The notes beneath the pieces were generated by a model that searched no databases, was not told the DNA's origin, and was given only the letters and a program-made list of their open reading frames with translations. The translations under genes were made by a program, and so were the position numbers. This document shows positions 40,813 to 49,509 of a stretch of DNA of 64,000 nucleotides, in pieces. This stretch comes from DASXRA01 sp035263725 (GTDB taxonomy: Bacteria > Actinomycetota > Actinomycetes > Mycobacteriales > Jatrophihabitantaceae), in NCBI GenBank assembly GCA_035263725.1, contig DATFRC010000054.1:1-64000 (forward strand), given 5' to 3'. The first letter of the stretch is position 1, and the number at the start of each line of letters is the position of its first letter.

Positions 40813-42071
40813 CGCTGCCGCCCGCGCAGGTAGGCGTCGACCAGATCGCCGGCGTGGCCGAGATAGGTCACCGGGTCGAGCAGTTCGGGATCGACGCCCA
40901 GCGCGTCGAGATTCCCTTTGCGCGCGGCGTCGCGGACCGCCTGCTGTGCGCCGCCGCGCCCCATCGCCGGCGTCAGATGTGCGGCCACCCGGTCAGCGAG
41001 CAGCAAGCCCGACGTCCGGCTCAGGTTCTGATGCATCGCCTCGACGTCCACGGACAGCCCCTCCAGGCACTGACGCAGCCGCGCTGCGGCGCCGCCGGTC
41101 CAGCGCAGCAGTGCCGTGAGCGCCGGCCACTCGGCATGCCAGGCGCCGGCCGCTCGCTGGTGTTCGCCGGCCATGGCGGTGTACACGGTGGCGGCGAGCC
41201 CGGGTGTTTGGGCGGCGGCAGCCCTCGCGGTGACCACCGCGATGGGATTCTGCTTGTGCGGCAGGGAGGATGAGCCACCCGGCGCCGCTTCGTGCACCTC
41301 GCCGACCTCGGTTTGGGCGAGCAGCACGACGTCCGTCGCGACCTTCCCGGCCGCCCCTGCGGCGGTCGCCAGGGCACCGGCGAGTTCGGCGATGCGCGTT
41401 CGTTCGGTGTTCCACACGCCTTCCGGGTCGGTGAGGTCGAGCTCGCGGGCGAACGCCCGGCGGATCGCCGGCCCATGCGGGTACACCGCGGCAAGCGTCC
41501 CGGCTGCACCACCCAACTGCGCGGCGAACTCGACCGCAGAAAGCCGCGCTACCGCGCGATCGAGTCCGGTGCCCCAGCCCGCGGCAACCGCGCCGAAGGT
41601 CGTCGGCGCGGCCTGCTGAAGAAGGGTACGAGCCGCCATCGGGGTATCCCGGTGCTCGCGGGCCAGCCGTGCGGCCGCGTCGGCCGCACCGGACAGGTCG
41701 GCGACGATCACGCCGACAGCGCCGCGGGAAACCAGCATCGCCGCTGTGTCGATGATGTCCTGACTCGTGGCGCCCACGTGCACGGCATCCTCGCTCGCCG
41801 GGCCGACACGGGCGCGCAGCTGCTGCACCAGTGGGATCACGGGGTTGCCGCCGGCTGCCGCGTCCACGCCGAGCGGCGCGAGGGTCACCCAATCGGCGTC
41901 AGTGCACGCGATCGCCACCGCCTCGGCGGCAGCTTCGTCGACGAGGCCCGCAGCTGCGGCCGCCCGGGCCAGCGCCGCCTCGGTCCGCAGCATGGCGCGC
42001 ACCCACGCGCGGTCGTCCACTTCGACGGCCACTCGGTCGGCCCCGAAGATCGGATCCCAAAGCGTGCTCAT
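40809..42071 (-). CDS. pcaB: 3-carboxy-cis,cis-muconate cycloisomerase
   Basis: Fumarase/aspartase-superfamily cycloisomerase of 420 aa that lactonises carboxymuconate in the protocatechuate branch. The superfamily signature GGSSSLPHKQNPIAVV is near residue 265, and HVGATSQDIIDTA near 98. The C-terminal part (YLGHAGDLVDAYLRG) is complete. ATGA overlaps with pcaG upstream and pcaL downstream. Confidence 0.95.
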   Translation of the reverse strand: MSTLWDPIFGADRVAVEVDDRAWVRAMLRTEAALARAAAAAGLVDEAAAEAVAIACTDADWVTLAPLGVDAAAGGNPVIPLVQQLRARVGPASEDAVHVGATSQDIIDTAAMLVSRGAVGVIVADLSGAADAAARLAREHRDTPMAARTLLQQAAPTTFGAVAAGWGTGLDRAVARLSAVEFAAQLGGAAGTLAAVYPHGPAIRRAFARELDLTDPEGVWNTERTRIAELAGALATAAGAAGKVATDVVLLAQTEVGEVHEAAPGGSSSLPHKQNPIAVVTARAAAAQTPGLAATVYTAMAGEHQRAAGAWHAEWPALTALLRWTGGAAARLRQCLEGLSVDVEAMHQNLSRTSGLLLADRVAAHLTPAMGRGGAQQAVRDAARKGNLDALGVDPELLDPVTYLGHAGDLVDAYLRGRQR

Positions 42072-42565
42072 ATTGCGAAGAACGGCGTCTCGTCGTCGCC
42101 CTGCAGCCGAATGTCGAAGCGCAGCGCGCCGTCTGGCTGCGCCATGGCGGTCAGCAGTGCCCGGTCGTCAGCCGAAAGTGCCGACAGCACCGGGTCGGCG
42201 GCATTGGCCGCGGGCTCGTCCGGGAAGTAGATGCGGGTTACCAGCCGCTGCAGCAGGCCTCGCGAGAAGACCGAGACGTCGAGGTGCGGCGCCTCAACGG
42301 TGCCGTCCGGCGCGGGCAGGACGGCAGGCTTCACGGTGCGGAACCAGAACGTGCCGTTGCTGTCGGTGGCGCAGCGGCCGAACAGGTCGGGTGCCGACTG
42401 CCACGTCTCGACCAGGCCGTCCGGCACCGGAACCCCGGCACCGTCGGTGAGCTGCCCGCTGATCAGCACAGCGCCGGGCGTGCCCTCCAGTACCGGCGCG
42501 GGCCCGTTCGGCCAGGGCAGCACGATGGAGAGGAACGGGCCGACCGTCTGCGAAGGCGTGCTCAT
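42068..42565 (-). CDS. pcaG: Protocatechuate 3,4-dioxygenase, alpha subunit
   Basis: Alpha subunit of the intradiol ring-cleaving dioxygenase, 165 aa: TPSQTVGPFLSIVLPWPNG at the start, LVETWQSAPDLFGRC and TRIYFPDEPAANAADPVL. The alpha chain lacks the iron-binding Tyr/His set, as expected, and forms the active site together with PcaH. The start ATG overlaps the pcaH stop. Longer frame extensions upstream are shadows of pcaH. Confidence 0.95.
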   Translation of the reverse strand: MSTPSQTVGPFLSIVLPWPNGPAPVLEGTPGAVLISGQLTDGAGVPVPDGLVETWQSAPDLFGRCATDSNGTFWFRTVKPAVLPAPDGTVEAPHLDVSVFSRGLLQRLVTRIYFPDEPAANAADPVLSALSADDRALLTAMAQPDGALRFDIRLQGDDETPFFAI

Positions 42566-43254
42566 TGCGAGGACTCGAACGGAGTCTGCTCGCGCCCCCG
42601 TAGCACGATGTCGAACCGGAACCCGAGCGCCCAGTGGTCTGTCGTGGCGTCGTCGTCGTAGGTGCTGATCAACCGGGCGCGGGCGCGCGGATCGGGCACC
42701 GAGTTGAAGATGGGGTCCTGGAAGAAGAGCGGGTCGTCCGGGAAGTACATCTGGGTGATCAGTCGTTGCGCGAAGGCCTGCCCGAACACCGAGAAGTGGA
42801 TGTGCGCCGGGCGCCACGCGTTGTCGTGGTTGCGCCACGGGTAGGCGCCGGGGCGGATCGTAGTGAACCGGTAGCGTCCGTCGGCGTCGGTGACCACCCG
42901 GCCGGCGCCGGCGAAGTTCGGGTCTAGCGGCGCGGGCCACCGGTCGGCCGCGTGCGCATATCGGCCCGCAGCGTTGGCCTGCCATACCTCGATCAGGCTG
43001 CCCGGCGCGGCATGTCCGTCGCCGTCGAGCAGGCGGCCGTGCACGACGATGCGCTGCCCGATCGCTGCACCGTCGTTGGTGAGGTCGTCATCGCCCTCGC
43101 GCACCCGCTCCGTACCGAACAACGGTCCGGTCAGCTCGGTGAGCCGCTGCGGCAAGACGTGTAGCGCCCGTCTCGGGTGACGCAGCTTCGTGCTGCCGTA
43201 GTCGGGGTAGTCGTAGGGCGGATGCGTGCCAGGTGGGTCGGCGCGGTAGGTCAT
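42562..43254 (-). CDS. pcaH: Protocatechuate 3,4-dioxygenase, beta subunit
   Basis: Catalytic beta subunit, 230 aa, binding non-heme Fe(III). Ligands are visible as Tyr in NAAGRYAHAADRW, Tyr in GAYPWRNHDNAWRP and the two His of AHIHFSVFG. It cleaves protocatechuate to 3-carboxy-cis,cis-muconate. I chose ATG 43254, which overlaps the pobA stop (ATGA) and has GGAG 6 nt upstream; an in-frame ATG at 43266 is possible. Confidence 0.95.
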   Translation of the reverse strand: MTYRADPPGTHPPYDYPDYGSTKLRHPRRALHVLPQRLTELTGPLFGTERVREGDDDLTNDGAAIGQRIVVHGRLLDGDGHAAPGSLIEVWQANAAGRYAHAADRWPAPLDPNFAGAGRVVTDADGRYRFTTIRPGAYPWRNHDNAWRPAHIHFSVFGQAFAQRLITQMYFPDDPLFFQDPIFNSVPDPRARARLISTYDDDATTDHWALGFRFDIVLRGREQTPFESSQ

Positions 43255-44423
43255 CGGTAGCTCCATCCCTCGGCGTATGGCAGGCCCGTGTAGTTCTCGG
43301 CGAGCGCGGTGGCCATGGGGCGGGACGACGCGACGTAGCGCAGCGCCGCGGCGGCGAGTTGCTCATCGAACGCGTCGCCGTGCGGGTCGACGTGCAGCAT
43401 CGACGTCATCCACCAGGAGAACTGCGTGTACCGCCATACCCGGCTCGACACCGTGTCCGTGTAAGCGGCAAGCAGGTCGGTGCGGCCATCCGCGTAGTAG
43501 CCGGCGATGGCGCGGGCGAGCACCCGGACGTCGGCCATTGCGAGGTTCATGCCCTTGGCGCCGGTCGGCGGCACGATGTGCGCCGCGTCGCCGGCGAGGA
43601 ACAGGCGCCCGTACTGCATAGGCGTGGCAACAGCGCTGCGCATGGGCGTGATGCCCTTGTCCAGCACGGGTCCTTCGCTGAGCGAGAAGCCGGCGCCGTC
43701 GGTGAACCGGGTGGAAAGCTCAGACCAGATGCGCTCGTCCGGCCACGCCTCCAGCTGCGCGTCCGGCGTGACCTGCAGGTACAGGCGGGTAATGCTCGGG
43801 CTGCGCATCGAATGGAGCGCGAAGCCGCGTTCGTGCCTGGTGTAAATCAGCTCATGGGCCGACGGCGGTACCTGCGCAAGAATGCCGAGCCACGCGTACG
43901 GGTACCCGCGCTCGTACGTCGTCAGTCCCGAGACGTAGCCGCGGCTCACGCCATGAGAGCCGTCCGCGCCCACCACGAAGTCGCATTCCAGCGCACCACC
44001 GGCGAAGGTGATCCGGGGTCGCGCACCGTCGAGGCCGGAAAATGCAATGTCGGTGATCTCGAAGCGCACGTCGCCGCCGGCATCCACGCGGGCGGCGATC
44101 AGGTCCTTGACGACCTCCTGCTGGCCGTACACGGTGATCGTGCGCCCGACCAGGTCGGCGAAGTCGATGCGGTGGCCGTGGTGTCCGAAGCGCAGTTCGA
44201 TCCCTTCGTGCCGCATGCCTTCGGCGTCGAGACGCTTGCCGACGCCGGCCTCGCGCAATGTCTCCGCAGAGCCGTGTTCGAGAACGCCGGCGCGAACCCG
44301 GTGCTCGACGTAATCGCGGTCGCGGCACTCCAGCACGGCGGAGTCGACGCCCTGCAGGTGCAGCAGTTGCGACAGCAGCAGACCGGCCGGCCCGGCACCG
44401 ACGATGCCGACCTGGGTGCGCAT
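43251..44423 (-). CDS. pobA: 4-hydroxybenzoate 3-monooxygenase
   Basis: FAD-dependent aromatic hydroxylase of 390 aa producing protocatechuate. The FAD motif is VGIVGAGPAGLLLSQLLHLQ at residues 5-24; the PHBH signature VEHRVRAGVLEHGSAETLRE follows, then DGSHGVSR and the FAD-binding FLAGDAAHIVPPTGAKGMNL near residue 280. First gene of the pob-pca operon, divergent from an IclR regulator, with 51 nt between the starts. Confidence 0.96.
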   Translation of the reverse strand: MRTQVGIVGAGPAGLLLSQLLHLQGVDSAVLECRDRDYVEHRVRAGVLEHGSAETLREAGVGKRLDAEGMRHEGIELRFGHHGHRIDFADLVGRTITVYGQQEVVKDLIAARVDAGGDVRFEITDIAFSGLDGARPRITFAGGALECDFVVGADGSHGVSRGYVSGLTTYERGYPYAWLGILAQVPPSAHELIYTRHERGFALHSMRSPSITRLYLQVTPDAQLEAWPDERIWSELSTRFTDGAGFSLSEGPVLDKGITPMRSAVATPMQYGRLFLAGDAAHIVPPTGAKGMNLAMADVRVLARAIAGYYADGRTDLLAAYTDTVSSRVWRYTQFSWWMTSMLHVDPHGDAFDEQLAAAALRYVASSRPMATALAENYTGLPYAEGWSYR

Positions 44424-44460
44424 CCGCCCAGCCTGCGCCGCTCGGCTCGCGCGCCGCGCC

Positions 44461-44466
44461 TAGACT
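44461..44466 (+). promoter_or_regulatory. -10 box of leaderless iclR-type gene
   Basis: TAGACT ends 8 nt before GTG 44475. With no Shine-Dalgarno present, it suggests a leaderless regulator transcript in the 51-bp divergent region. Confidence 0.4.
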
Positions 44467-44481
44467 TCCGCTCAGTGGAAG
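44465..44481. promoter_or_regulatory. Candidate IclR-family operator
   Basis: CTTCCGCTCAGTGGAAG is a 17-bp imperfect palindrome; only the central base and one symmetric pair break symmetry. It overlaps the regulator's start codon and sits in the pobA divergent region. TTCCGCTnAGnGGAA-type sites are typical for IclR-family regulators, so this is probably where the regulator binds. Confidence 0.5.
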
Positions 44482-45230
44482 ACCACACCGTGACCGGCCG
44501 CGCGCTCGCCATCCTCGATGCGTTTAGCGCCGACCATCCACGGCTGCGGCTGGCGCAGCTGAGCCGGCGTACCGGGCTGCCACTGACGACCACCCACCGC
44601 CTGGTAGGCGAGCTCGCCCGCTGGGGCGCCCTCGAGCGTGATGACACCGGCGCGTACCGGATCGGGCTGCGGCTGTGGGAGGTGGCGAGCTTGGCGCCGC
44701 GCAGCGTCGGGCTGCGCGAGGCGGCGCTGCCCATCCTGGGCGATCTCTACGAGGCAACGCACCAGAACGTCCAGCTCGCCGTACTGGACGGTACGGACGC
44801 CGTGTACATCGAGCGGATCTCAGGGCGGGACGCCGTGCACGTCGTGACCCGGGTGGGCGGCCGGCTTCCTCTCCACGCGACGGGCGTCGGCCGGGTGCTG
44901 CTGGCGCATGCGCCGGACGAACTGCTCGAGCGGGTGCTCGCCGGCCCGCTTGCTGCATATACCGAGCGGACGCTCACCGACCCGCGCCGGCTGCGCCGCG
45001 AGCTTGCCGAGGTGCGTCGAGCAGGAGTGGCGATCACCCGCGGTCAGATCGAGCTGATCTCGACATCGGTCGCCGCGCCGGTGTGGGACAGCGGGCAGGT
45101 CGTGGCTGCCGTCTCGGTCGTGGTGCCGGAAAGCCACGACCCGCACCGCTACGTTCCGGCGGTTGTGGCTGCCGCCCGCGGGATCTCTCGCGCATTGGCC
45201 CAGCCCCAGGCGCGCGCCACATCGTCGTGA
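44475..45230 (+). CDS. IclR family transcriptional regulator of the pob-pca operon
   Basis: IclR-type regulator of 251 aa: winged-helix N-terminus (ALAILDAFSADHPRLRLAQL, LTTTHRLVGELARWGALERD) and effector domain (LPLHATGVGRVLLAHAPDEL, GVAITRGQIELISTSVAAPV). Divergent from pobA, so it most likely senses 4-hydroxybenzoate or protocatechuate like PobR/PcaR/PcaU. The start is GTG 44475; much longer in-frame extensions run antisense through pobA and are ignored. Its stop codon is the first bases of a palindromic repeat. Confidence 0.9.
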   Translation: MEDHTVTGRALAILDAFSADHPRLRLAQLSRRTGLPLTTTHRLVGELARWGALERDDTGAYRIGLRLWEVASLAPRSVGLREAALPILGDLYEATHQNVQLAVLDGTDAVYIERISGRDAVHVVTRVGGRLPLHATGVGRVLLAHAPDELLERVLAGPLAAYTERTLTDPRRLRRELAEVRRAGVAITRGQIELISTSVAAPVWDSGQVVAAVSVVVPESHDPHRYVPAVVAAARGISRALAQPQARATSS

Positions 45231-45272
45231 TCTTGGACTTGTGGTCGATATCCAGCCACAAGTCCAAGATCA
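45228..45272. repeat. 45-bp palindromic repeat, copy 1 (also acts as convergent hairpin)
   Basis: TGATCTTGGACTTGTGG (45228-45244) and CCACAAGTCCAAGATCA (45256-45272) are perfect 17-bp inverted arms around an 11-nt loop (tcgatatccag). The left arm contains the TGA stop of the IclR gene. A second copy with the same loop pattern lies at 50285-50329. Between convergent iclR and egtD it could end transcripts from both sides. Confidence 0.85.
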
Positions 45273-45292
45273 TCGCGAGACGGGACGGCGGC

Positions 45293-46249
45293 TTAGCGCG
45301 CCACGGAGAGGGACAGGCCGAACTGGTTATCCCTGTCGGTCCACCATCGGGTGAGTTCGAATCCGGCGGCGGCAAGTTCGGTTGCCACGCCTTCGCGACG
45401 GAACTTCGCTGAGACCTCGGTGCGCATCTGCTCGCCGCGTGCGAAGTGCACCTCCAGGTCGAGCCGCTCGACCCGCACCCACTGGTCGCGCAGGGAGCGC
45501 AACCGCATCTCGATCCACTCGGCCTCCGCGTCCCATACCGCGACGTGCGCGAACGCGTCCGGATCGAAGTCGGCCTTCAGCTCGCGGTCGACCACATGGA
45601 GCACGTTCTTGTTGAACTCCGCGGTGACACCTGCCGCGTCGTCGTAGGCCGGGACGAGCACGTCAGGGTTCTTCACGAGATCGGTGCCGAGCAGCAGCGC
45701 CTCGCCCGGTTGCAGCGCTTCGCGGAGCGACCGTAGAAACACCGCGCGCTCGGCCGGCACCAGGTTGCCGATGGTTCCGCCGAGGAAGGCGATCAGGTGC
45801 CGCCCGTTCTGCGGGAGCCGGTCGAGGTGCTGCTGGAAGTCGGCCACCACGGCGTGCACGGCCAGCCCCGGGTAGTCGGCGAGCAGTCCGGCCGCGGCCT
45901 GGCGCAGCGCGGACTCCGATACGTCGACCGGTACGTATCGAGTGAACGTCCCGGTGTCGAGCAGCAGGCGGGTCTTTTCCGCGGACCCGGCGCCCAGCTC
46001 GACCAACGCGGTCGCCCCTGACACCAATGCGATCTCCGCGGCCCGCTCGACGAGGATCGACCGCTCGGCGCGGGTCGGGTAGTACTCAGGCAGCCGGGTG
46101 ATCTGCTCGAACAGTTCGCTGCCGCGCTCGTCGTAGAACCACTTGGGTGGCAGCCACTTCGGGGTCGCGGTCAGCCCCTTCAATACGTCCGCGCGCAGCG
46201 TTGCGCTGAGGAAGTCCGCCGGCAGATGATTCTCAACGGTCAATCTCAC
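45293..46249 (-). CDS. egtD: L-histidine N(alpha)-methyltransferase EgtD
   Basis: SAM-dependent enzyme of 318 aa that trimethylates histidine to hercynine, the first committed step of ergothioneine synthesis. Motifs are PPKWFYDERGSELFEQITRL, EYYPTRAERSIL, the SAM site ALVELGAGSAEKTRLLLDT and FLGGTIGNLVPAER. The start is the GTG overlapping the egtC stop (GTGA). It is the last gene of egtA-B-C-D. Confidence 0.95.
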   Translation of the reverse strand: MRLTVENHLPADFLSATLRADVLKGLTATPKWLPPKWFYDERGSELFEQITRLPEYYPTRAERSILVERAAEIALVSGATALVELGAGSAEKTRLLLDTGTFTRYVPVDVSESALRQAAAGLLADYPGLAVHAVVADFQQHLDRLPQNGRHLIAFLGGTIGNLVPAERAVFLRSLREALQPGEALLLGTDLVKNPDVLVPAYDDAAGVTAEFNKNVLHVVDRELKADFDPDAFAHVAVWDAEAEWIEMRLRSLRDQWVRVERLDLEVHFARGEQMRTEVSAKFRREGVATELAAAGFELTRWWTDRDNQFGLSLSVAR

Positions 46250-46983
46250 GTGAGCTCCAACGGGGCGACGTGCACGCCGTCCGGCGTGCCGGTGAGCAGG
46301 CTGTGGTCGGGTACTTCGTGCCATCCCGGCTCGTCGTCGGACGGTTCCGATGCCACAAAGACGCCGCGTCGGTCAGCGCGCCAGAACAGGGTGTCGCCCC
46401 ACGTGGTGGCCGCGATGGTCTCGCCGTCGAGGGCCAGCAGGTTCAGCCGGGCGTCGGCGGGCGCCGCGGCGACCGTGCTGTGCAACGCCTCCGGTAAGGG
46501 CATCCCGGCCTCCAACCAGGTCTGGGTGAGCGCCCACAGCAGCGCCGAGTCGCTCGGCGCGTCCAGACGCAACAGTCGCTGCGGCGGCAGCGCGGCTGCG
46601 AGCGCAGCCGCGGACTCCGGCCACCCCGGCAGGGCGCCGTTGTGGCTGAACACCCACCGTCCTTCGCGAAACGGTGCCGCAGCGCCCTCCGCGTGCCCCA
46701 TGCCGTCCGTACCGGAGCGTACGGCGGCCAGCACGGCACCGGAGCGAATCACGCGCGCCAGCTCCGGCAGGTTGGCATCCGTCCACATAGGACGGTCGCG
46801 GCGGTAGCGAGCCGGAACGGGGTCGTCGGCGGCGTACCAGGCCACGCCGAAACCGTCGGCGTTCAGCCGCCCGTACTGTTGCCGCCGGGGCTGCCATGAC
46901 TGGCGCAGCAGCCCGAACGGCGGATCGAGCAGCAGCTCCGCGAGTGGGACGGACGGGCCCAAGTAGGCGATGTGCCTACACAT
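46246..46983 (-). CDS. egtC: Gamma-glutamyl-hercynylcysteine sulfoxide hydrolase EgtC
   Basis: Class II glutamine amidotransferase-like hydrolase of 245 aa that removes the glutamate from gamma-glutamyl-hercynylcysteine sulfoxide. The N-terminal nucleophile Cys2 is exposed by Met removal (MCRHIAYLGPSVPL); NADGFGVAWY and FSHNGALPGW complete the Ntn active site. The start ATG 46983 overlaps the egtB end by 8 nt. Longer frames upstream are shadows of egtB. Confidence 0.94.
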   Translation of the reverse strand: MCRHIAYLGPSVPLAELLLDPPFGLLRQSWQPRRQQYGRLNADGFGVAWYAADDPVPARYRRDRPMWTDANLPELARVIRSGAVLAAVRSGTDGMGHAEGAAAPFREGRWVFSHNGALPGWPESAAALAAALPPQRLLRLDAPSDSALLWALTQTWLEAGMPLPEALHSTVAAAPADARLNLLALDGETIAATTWGDTLFWRADRRGVFVASEPSDDEPGWHEVPDHSLLTGTPDGVHVAPLELT

Positions 46984-48271
46984 CGGCGGCGTCCCGGGCG
47001 CACCGGAAGCCGGCGAAGATCTGCCGGCGGATCGGGTAGTCCCAGTTGCGGAACGTACCGCGGACGGCGGAGCGGTCGGCTGCCCACGAGCCACCGCGCA
47101 GCACCTTGTACTCGTCGCCAAAGAAGACCTCGGAGTACTCGCGGTACGGGAATGCGACGAATCCAGGTGGGCGGCTGAAGTCGCTGGCCGTCCACTCCCA
47201 AACGTCGCCGATGAGCTGGTGCACACCGAGCGGCGAGGCGCCGTCCGGGTACGAGCCGACCGGTGCCGGCTGAAGGTACGCGCCGCCTAGATTCGCATGC
47301 CGGGCTTCGGGGTCGGCGTCGCCCCATGGGTACCGGCGGGAGCGGCCCGTCGCCGGATCCCAGCGCGCCGCCTTCTCCCACTCGGCCTCGGTCGGCAGCC
47401 GCTTGCCGGCCCACCGTGCGTACGCGTCCGCCTCGTACCAGCTCACGTGCTGCACCGGCTCGTCTAGTGGCACCGGCTCGTCCACCCCGAACCGGCGCCG
47501 CCACCACTGCGCGCCCTCGCGCCGCCAGAACAGCGGCGCGGCCAGACTTGCCGAGACTCGGTGTGCCCAGCCCTCGGGCGTCCACCAGCGCGGGTCGTCG
47601 TAGCCTGCGTCCGCGATGAACGCGATGTAGTCGGCGTTCGACACGGGCACCATGTCGATCCAGTACGCCGACGTATGGACGGCACGGGCAGGCCGTTCGT
47701 TGTCGAGCGCCCACGGCTCGACGTCTGTGCCCATGGTGAACGTCCCGTCCGGAATGAGCACCTCGCGCGGGAGGTCGCGATCACGAGGCGGATTCGGCGG
47801 CTCGGCGGAAAGCGCCGGAACGCCTTGCCGCAGCTGATGGGTAGCCATCATCGTCTCGTCGTGCTGCTGCTCGTGCTGCACGATCATGCCGAAGGCAAAA
47901 CCCTGGTCGATGAGACGACGGCCCTCCAGGGCGGTCCCGTCGAGAACGTCGAGCACCTTGTCGCGCACCGTACCGACGTAGGCGCGGGCCTCGGCCGGGC
48001 CGAGCAGCGGCAGACTCGGCCGGTCGCGTCGCGGGTGCTGGAACGCGTCGTAGAGGTTGTCGATGTCGGCACGAATCGGCTCGCGGCCCCCCACGTCACG
48101 CACCAGCCAGAGTTCCTCCTGGTTGCCGATGTGCGCGTAGTCCCAGACGAGTGGCGACATCAGGGGCGAGTGCTGCCGGGTCAGGTCGTGGTCGTCGACC
48201 GCCTGGGTCAGGGCGTCGCTGCGCCGGCGGGCGCGGATCAGTTCGTGGGCGATGTCCTCTTTCAGTCTCAT
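46976..48271 (-). CDS. egtB: Hercynine oxygenase EgtB
   Basis: Non-heme iron sulfoxide synthase of 431 aa joining hercynine and gamma-glutamylcysteine with O2. The N-terminal DinB-like domain supplies iron ligands His47 (DYAHIGN) and the HX3HXE motif His133-His137-Glu139. The C-terminal formylglycine-generating-enzyme fold has GTFTMGTDVEPWALDNERPA, PVQHVSWYEADAYARWAGKR, LPTEAEWEKAARWD and FRCARDAADV. ATG 48271 overlaps the egtA stop as ATGA; a TTG 12 nt upstream is not preferred. Confidence 0.95.
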   Translation of the reverse strand: MRLKEDIAHELIRARRRSDALTQAVDDHDLTRQHSPLMSPLVWDYAHIGNQEELWLVRDVGGREPIRADIDNLYDAFQHPRRDRPSLPLLGPAEARAYVGTVRDKVLDVLDGTALEGRRLIDQGFAFGMIVQHEQQHDETMMATHQLRQGVPALSAEPPNPPRDRDLPREVLIPDGTFTMGTDVEPWALDNERPARAVHTSAYWIDMVPVSNADYIAFIADAGYDDPRWWTPEGWAHRVSASLAAPLFWRREGAQWWRRRFGVDEPVPLDEPVQHVSWYEADAYARWAGKRLPTEAEWEKAARWDPATGRSRRYPWGDADPEARHANLGGAYLQPAPVGSYPDGASPLGVHQLIGDVWEWTASDFSRPPGFVAFPYREYSEVFFGDEYKVLRGGSWAADRSAVRGTFRNWDYPIRRQIFAGFRCARDAADV

Positions 48272-49509
48272 GCGGCTTCCCAATCGTCGGCCGGGCAGCG
48301 CCCGCGAAGCGTGTATCGCTCGGTGAACTCGACGACGTGATCGCAGATGTGCGCCGGCTGGCCGGCGAGGCCGTCCAGTGCGATGCCGGCGAGTTCGCGC
48401 GCGGCCCGGGCCAGCGCCACGTCGCTCAGCCCGTAACGCGCCGCGTCGAACCAGCGGCCTGCCACCGGCTCGGCCGCCGCGGTGGCCAGGTCGCGAGCGA
48501 GCGCGGTGGCGGTAAGCGCCCAGGTAATGGCCGCCGCCGCGATCCAGTTGTCACCGGCCTGTGCGTCGAGGTAGCGCACCTCGAGGTGCCCGGCCGCACG
48601 CACAGGCGGGAACAGCGTCGACAGGTGGTAGGCCAGGTCGTCGTAGGTCGGCGCGGGGTCCATCGCACCGGCGATCCAATCGGCGAACGTCACTCCCGGC
48701 GGCGCAGACCAGCGCCCGCCGTCGCGCCGGACGCAGAGCAACGGGGCGTCCAGCGCGTAGCGTGCGTACGCCTCACGTGGATCGGCGCCCTGTGGTGGAG
48801 CGGTGCGGTGCGGGTCAATATCCAGCCAAGCTGCCTGCCGGGACGATCGCCATCCCGTGCGATGCCCGGCCAGGACCGGCGAGTTGGCGAACATGGCCAC
48901 GAGCACCGGCCCGATCGCATGCAGGGTGCGCCACCGGTCGGCGAACGACTCCGTGTCACCGGCGTCAAGGCAGGGCTGCACCGCGGCGGTAGCGCACATC
49001 ATGGTCCGCCCGGACGGTCCGCGGCGGTCGAAGTACGCCTCCATGGCGGCATAGCGCGGGACGTCGAGCAGCCGAGTGGGCAACCGGTGAGGGTCGGCCC
49101 CCGCGCCCAACGTGGAGAGCCCGGCCTGCGCGAGACGAGCGGTGAGCATTCCGGCGTCGGCGGCCGCGGCGGCGAGACACGCGGCAAGGCTGGGAGCGGG
49201 GAGAGTGGAGATTTCGACCTGCCCGCCGGGTTCGACGGTAACCGCCGAGCCGTTCGGCAACGGGGCCTGGGGAGCGGGCGGGTCGCGCAACGCCGGTGGG
49301 CACCAGGGCCCGAGAGCGGCGGCGAGACGAGCGGGTGAGACGGGACTTGCGGGCTTGCGCTGATCGTGAACGAGCCACTCGAGCTCGAGGCCGACCAGCC
49401 GGGGGGGACCGATCTTGAAACAGATCCGCGTGATATAAGCCTCCGCGGCCTCGCGATGAGGCATGATTTCGGCGGCTTCGTCGCAGGCAGATGGTGCGCA
49501 ATCCGGCAT
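48268..49509 (-). CDS. egtA: Glutamate-cysteine ligase EgtA
   Basis: GCS2-type ligase of 413 aa that makes gamma-glutamylcysteine for ergothioneine synthesis. Motifs are VGLELEWLVHD near residue 38, VTVEPGGQVEISTLP near 90, and the C-terminal GHLEVRYLDAQAGDNW. The start is ATG 49509 behind a strong AAGGAGGA 3 nt upstream; about 120 residues of in-frame extension beyond it are not conserved. First gene of the egt operon. Confidence 0.93.
   Translation of the reverse strand: MPDCAPSACDEAAEIMPHREAAEAYITRICFKIGPPRLVGLELEWLVHDQRKPASPVSPARLAAALGPWCPPALRDPPAPQAPLPNGSAVTVEPGGQVEISTLPAPSLAACLAAAAADAGMLTARLAQAGLSTLGAGADPHRLPTRLLDVPRYAAMEAYFDRRGPSGRTMMCATAAVQPCLDAGDTESFADRWRTLHAIGPVLVAMFANSPVLAGHRTGWRSSRQAAWLDIDPHRTAPPQGADPREAYARYALDAPLLCVRRDGGRWSAPPGVTFADWIAGAMDPAPTYDDLAYHLSTLFPPVRAAGHLEVRYLDAQAGDNWIAAAAITWALTATALARDLATAAAEPVAGRWFDAARYGLSDVALARAARELAGIALDGLAGQPAHICDHVVEFTERYTLRGRCPADDWEAA

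Noticed and set aside
43233..44474. Long N-terminal extension of the IclR regulator
   Set aside because: The added 414 codons are antisense to pobA; the regulator domain starts cleanly at GTG 44475.
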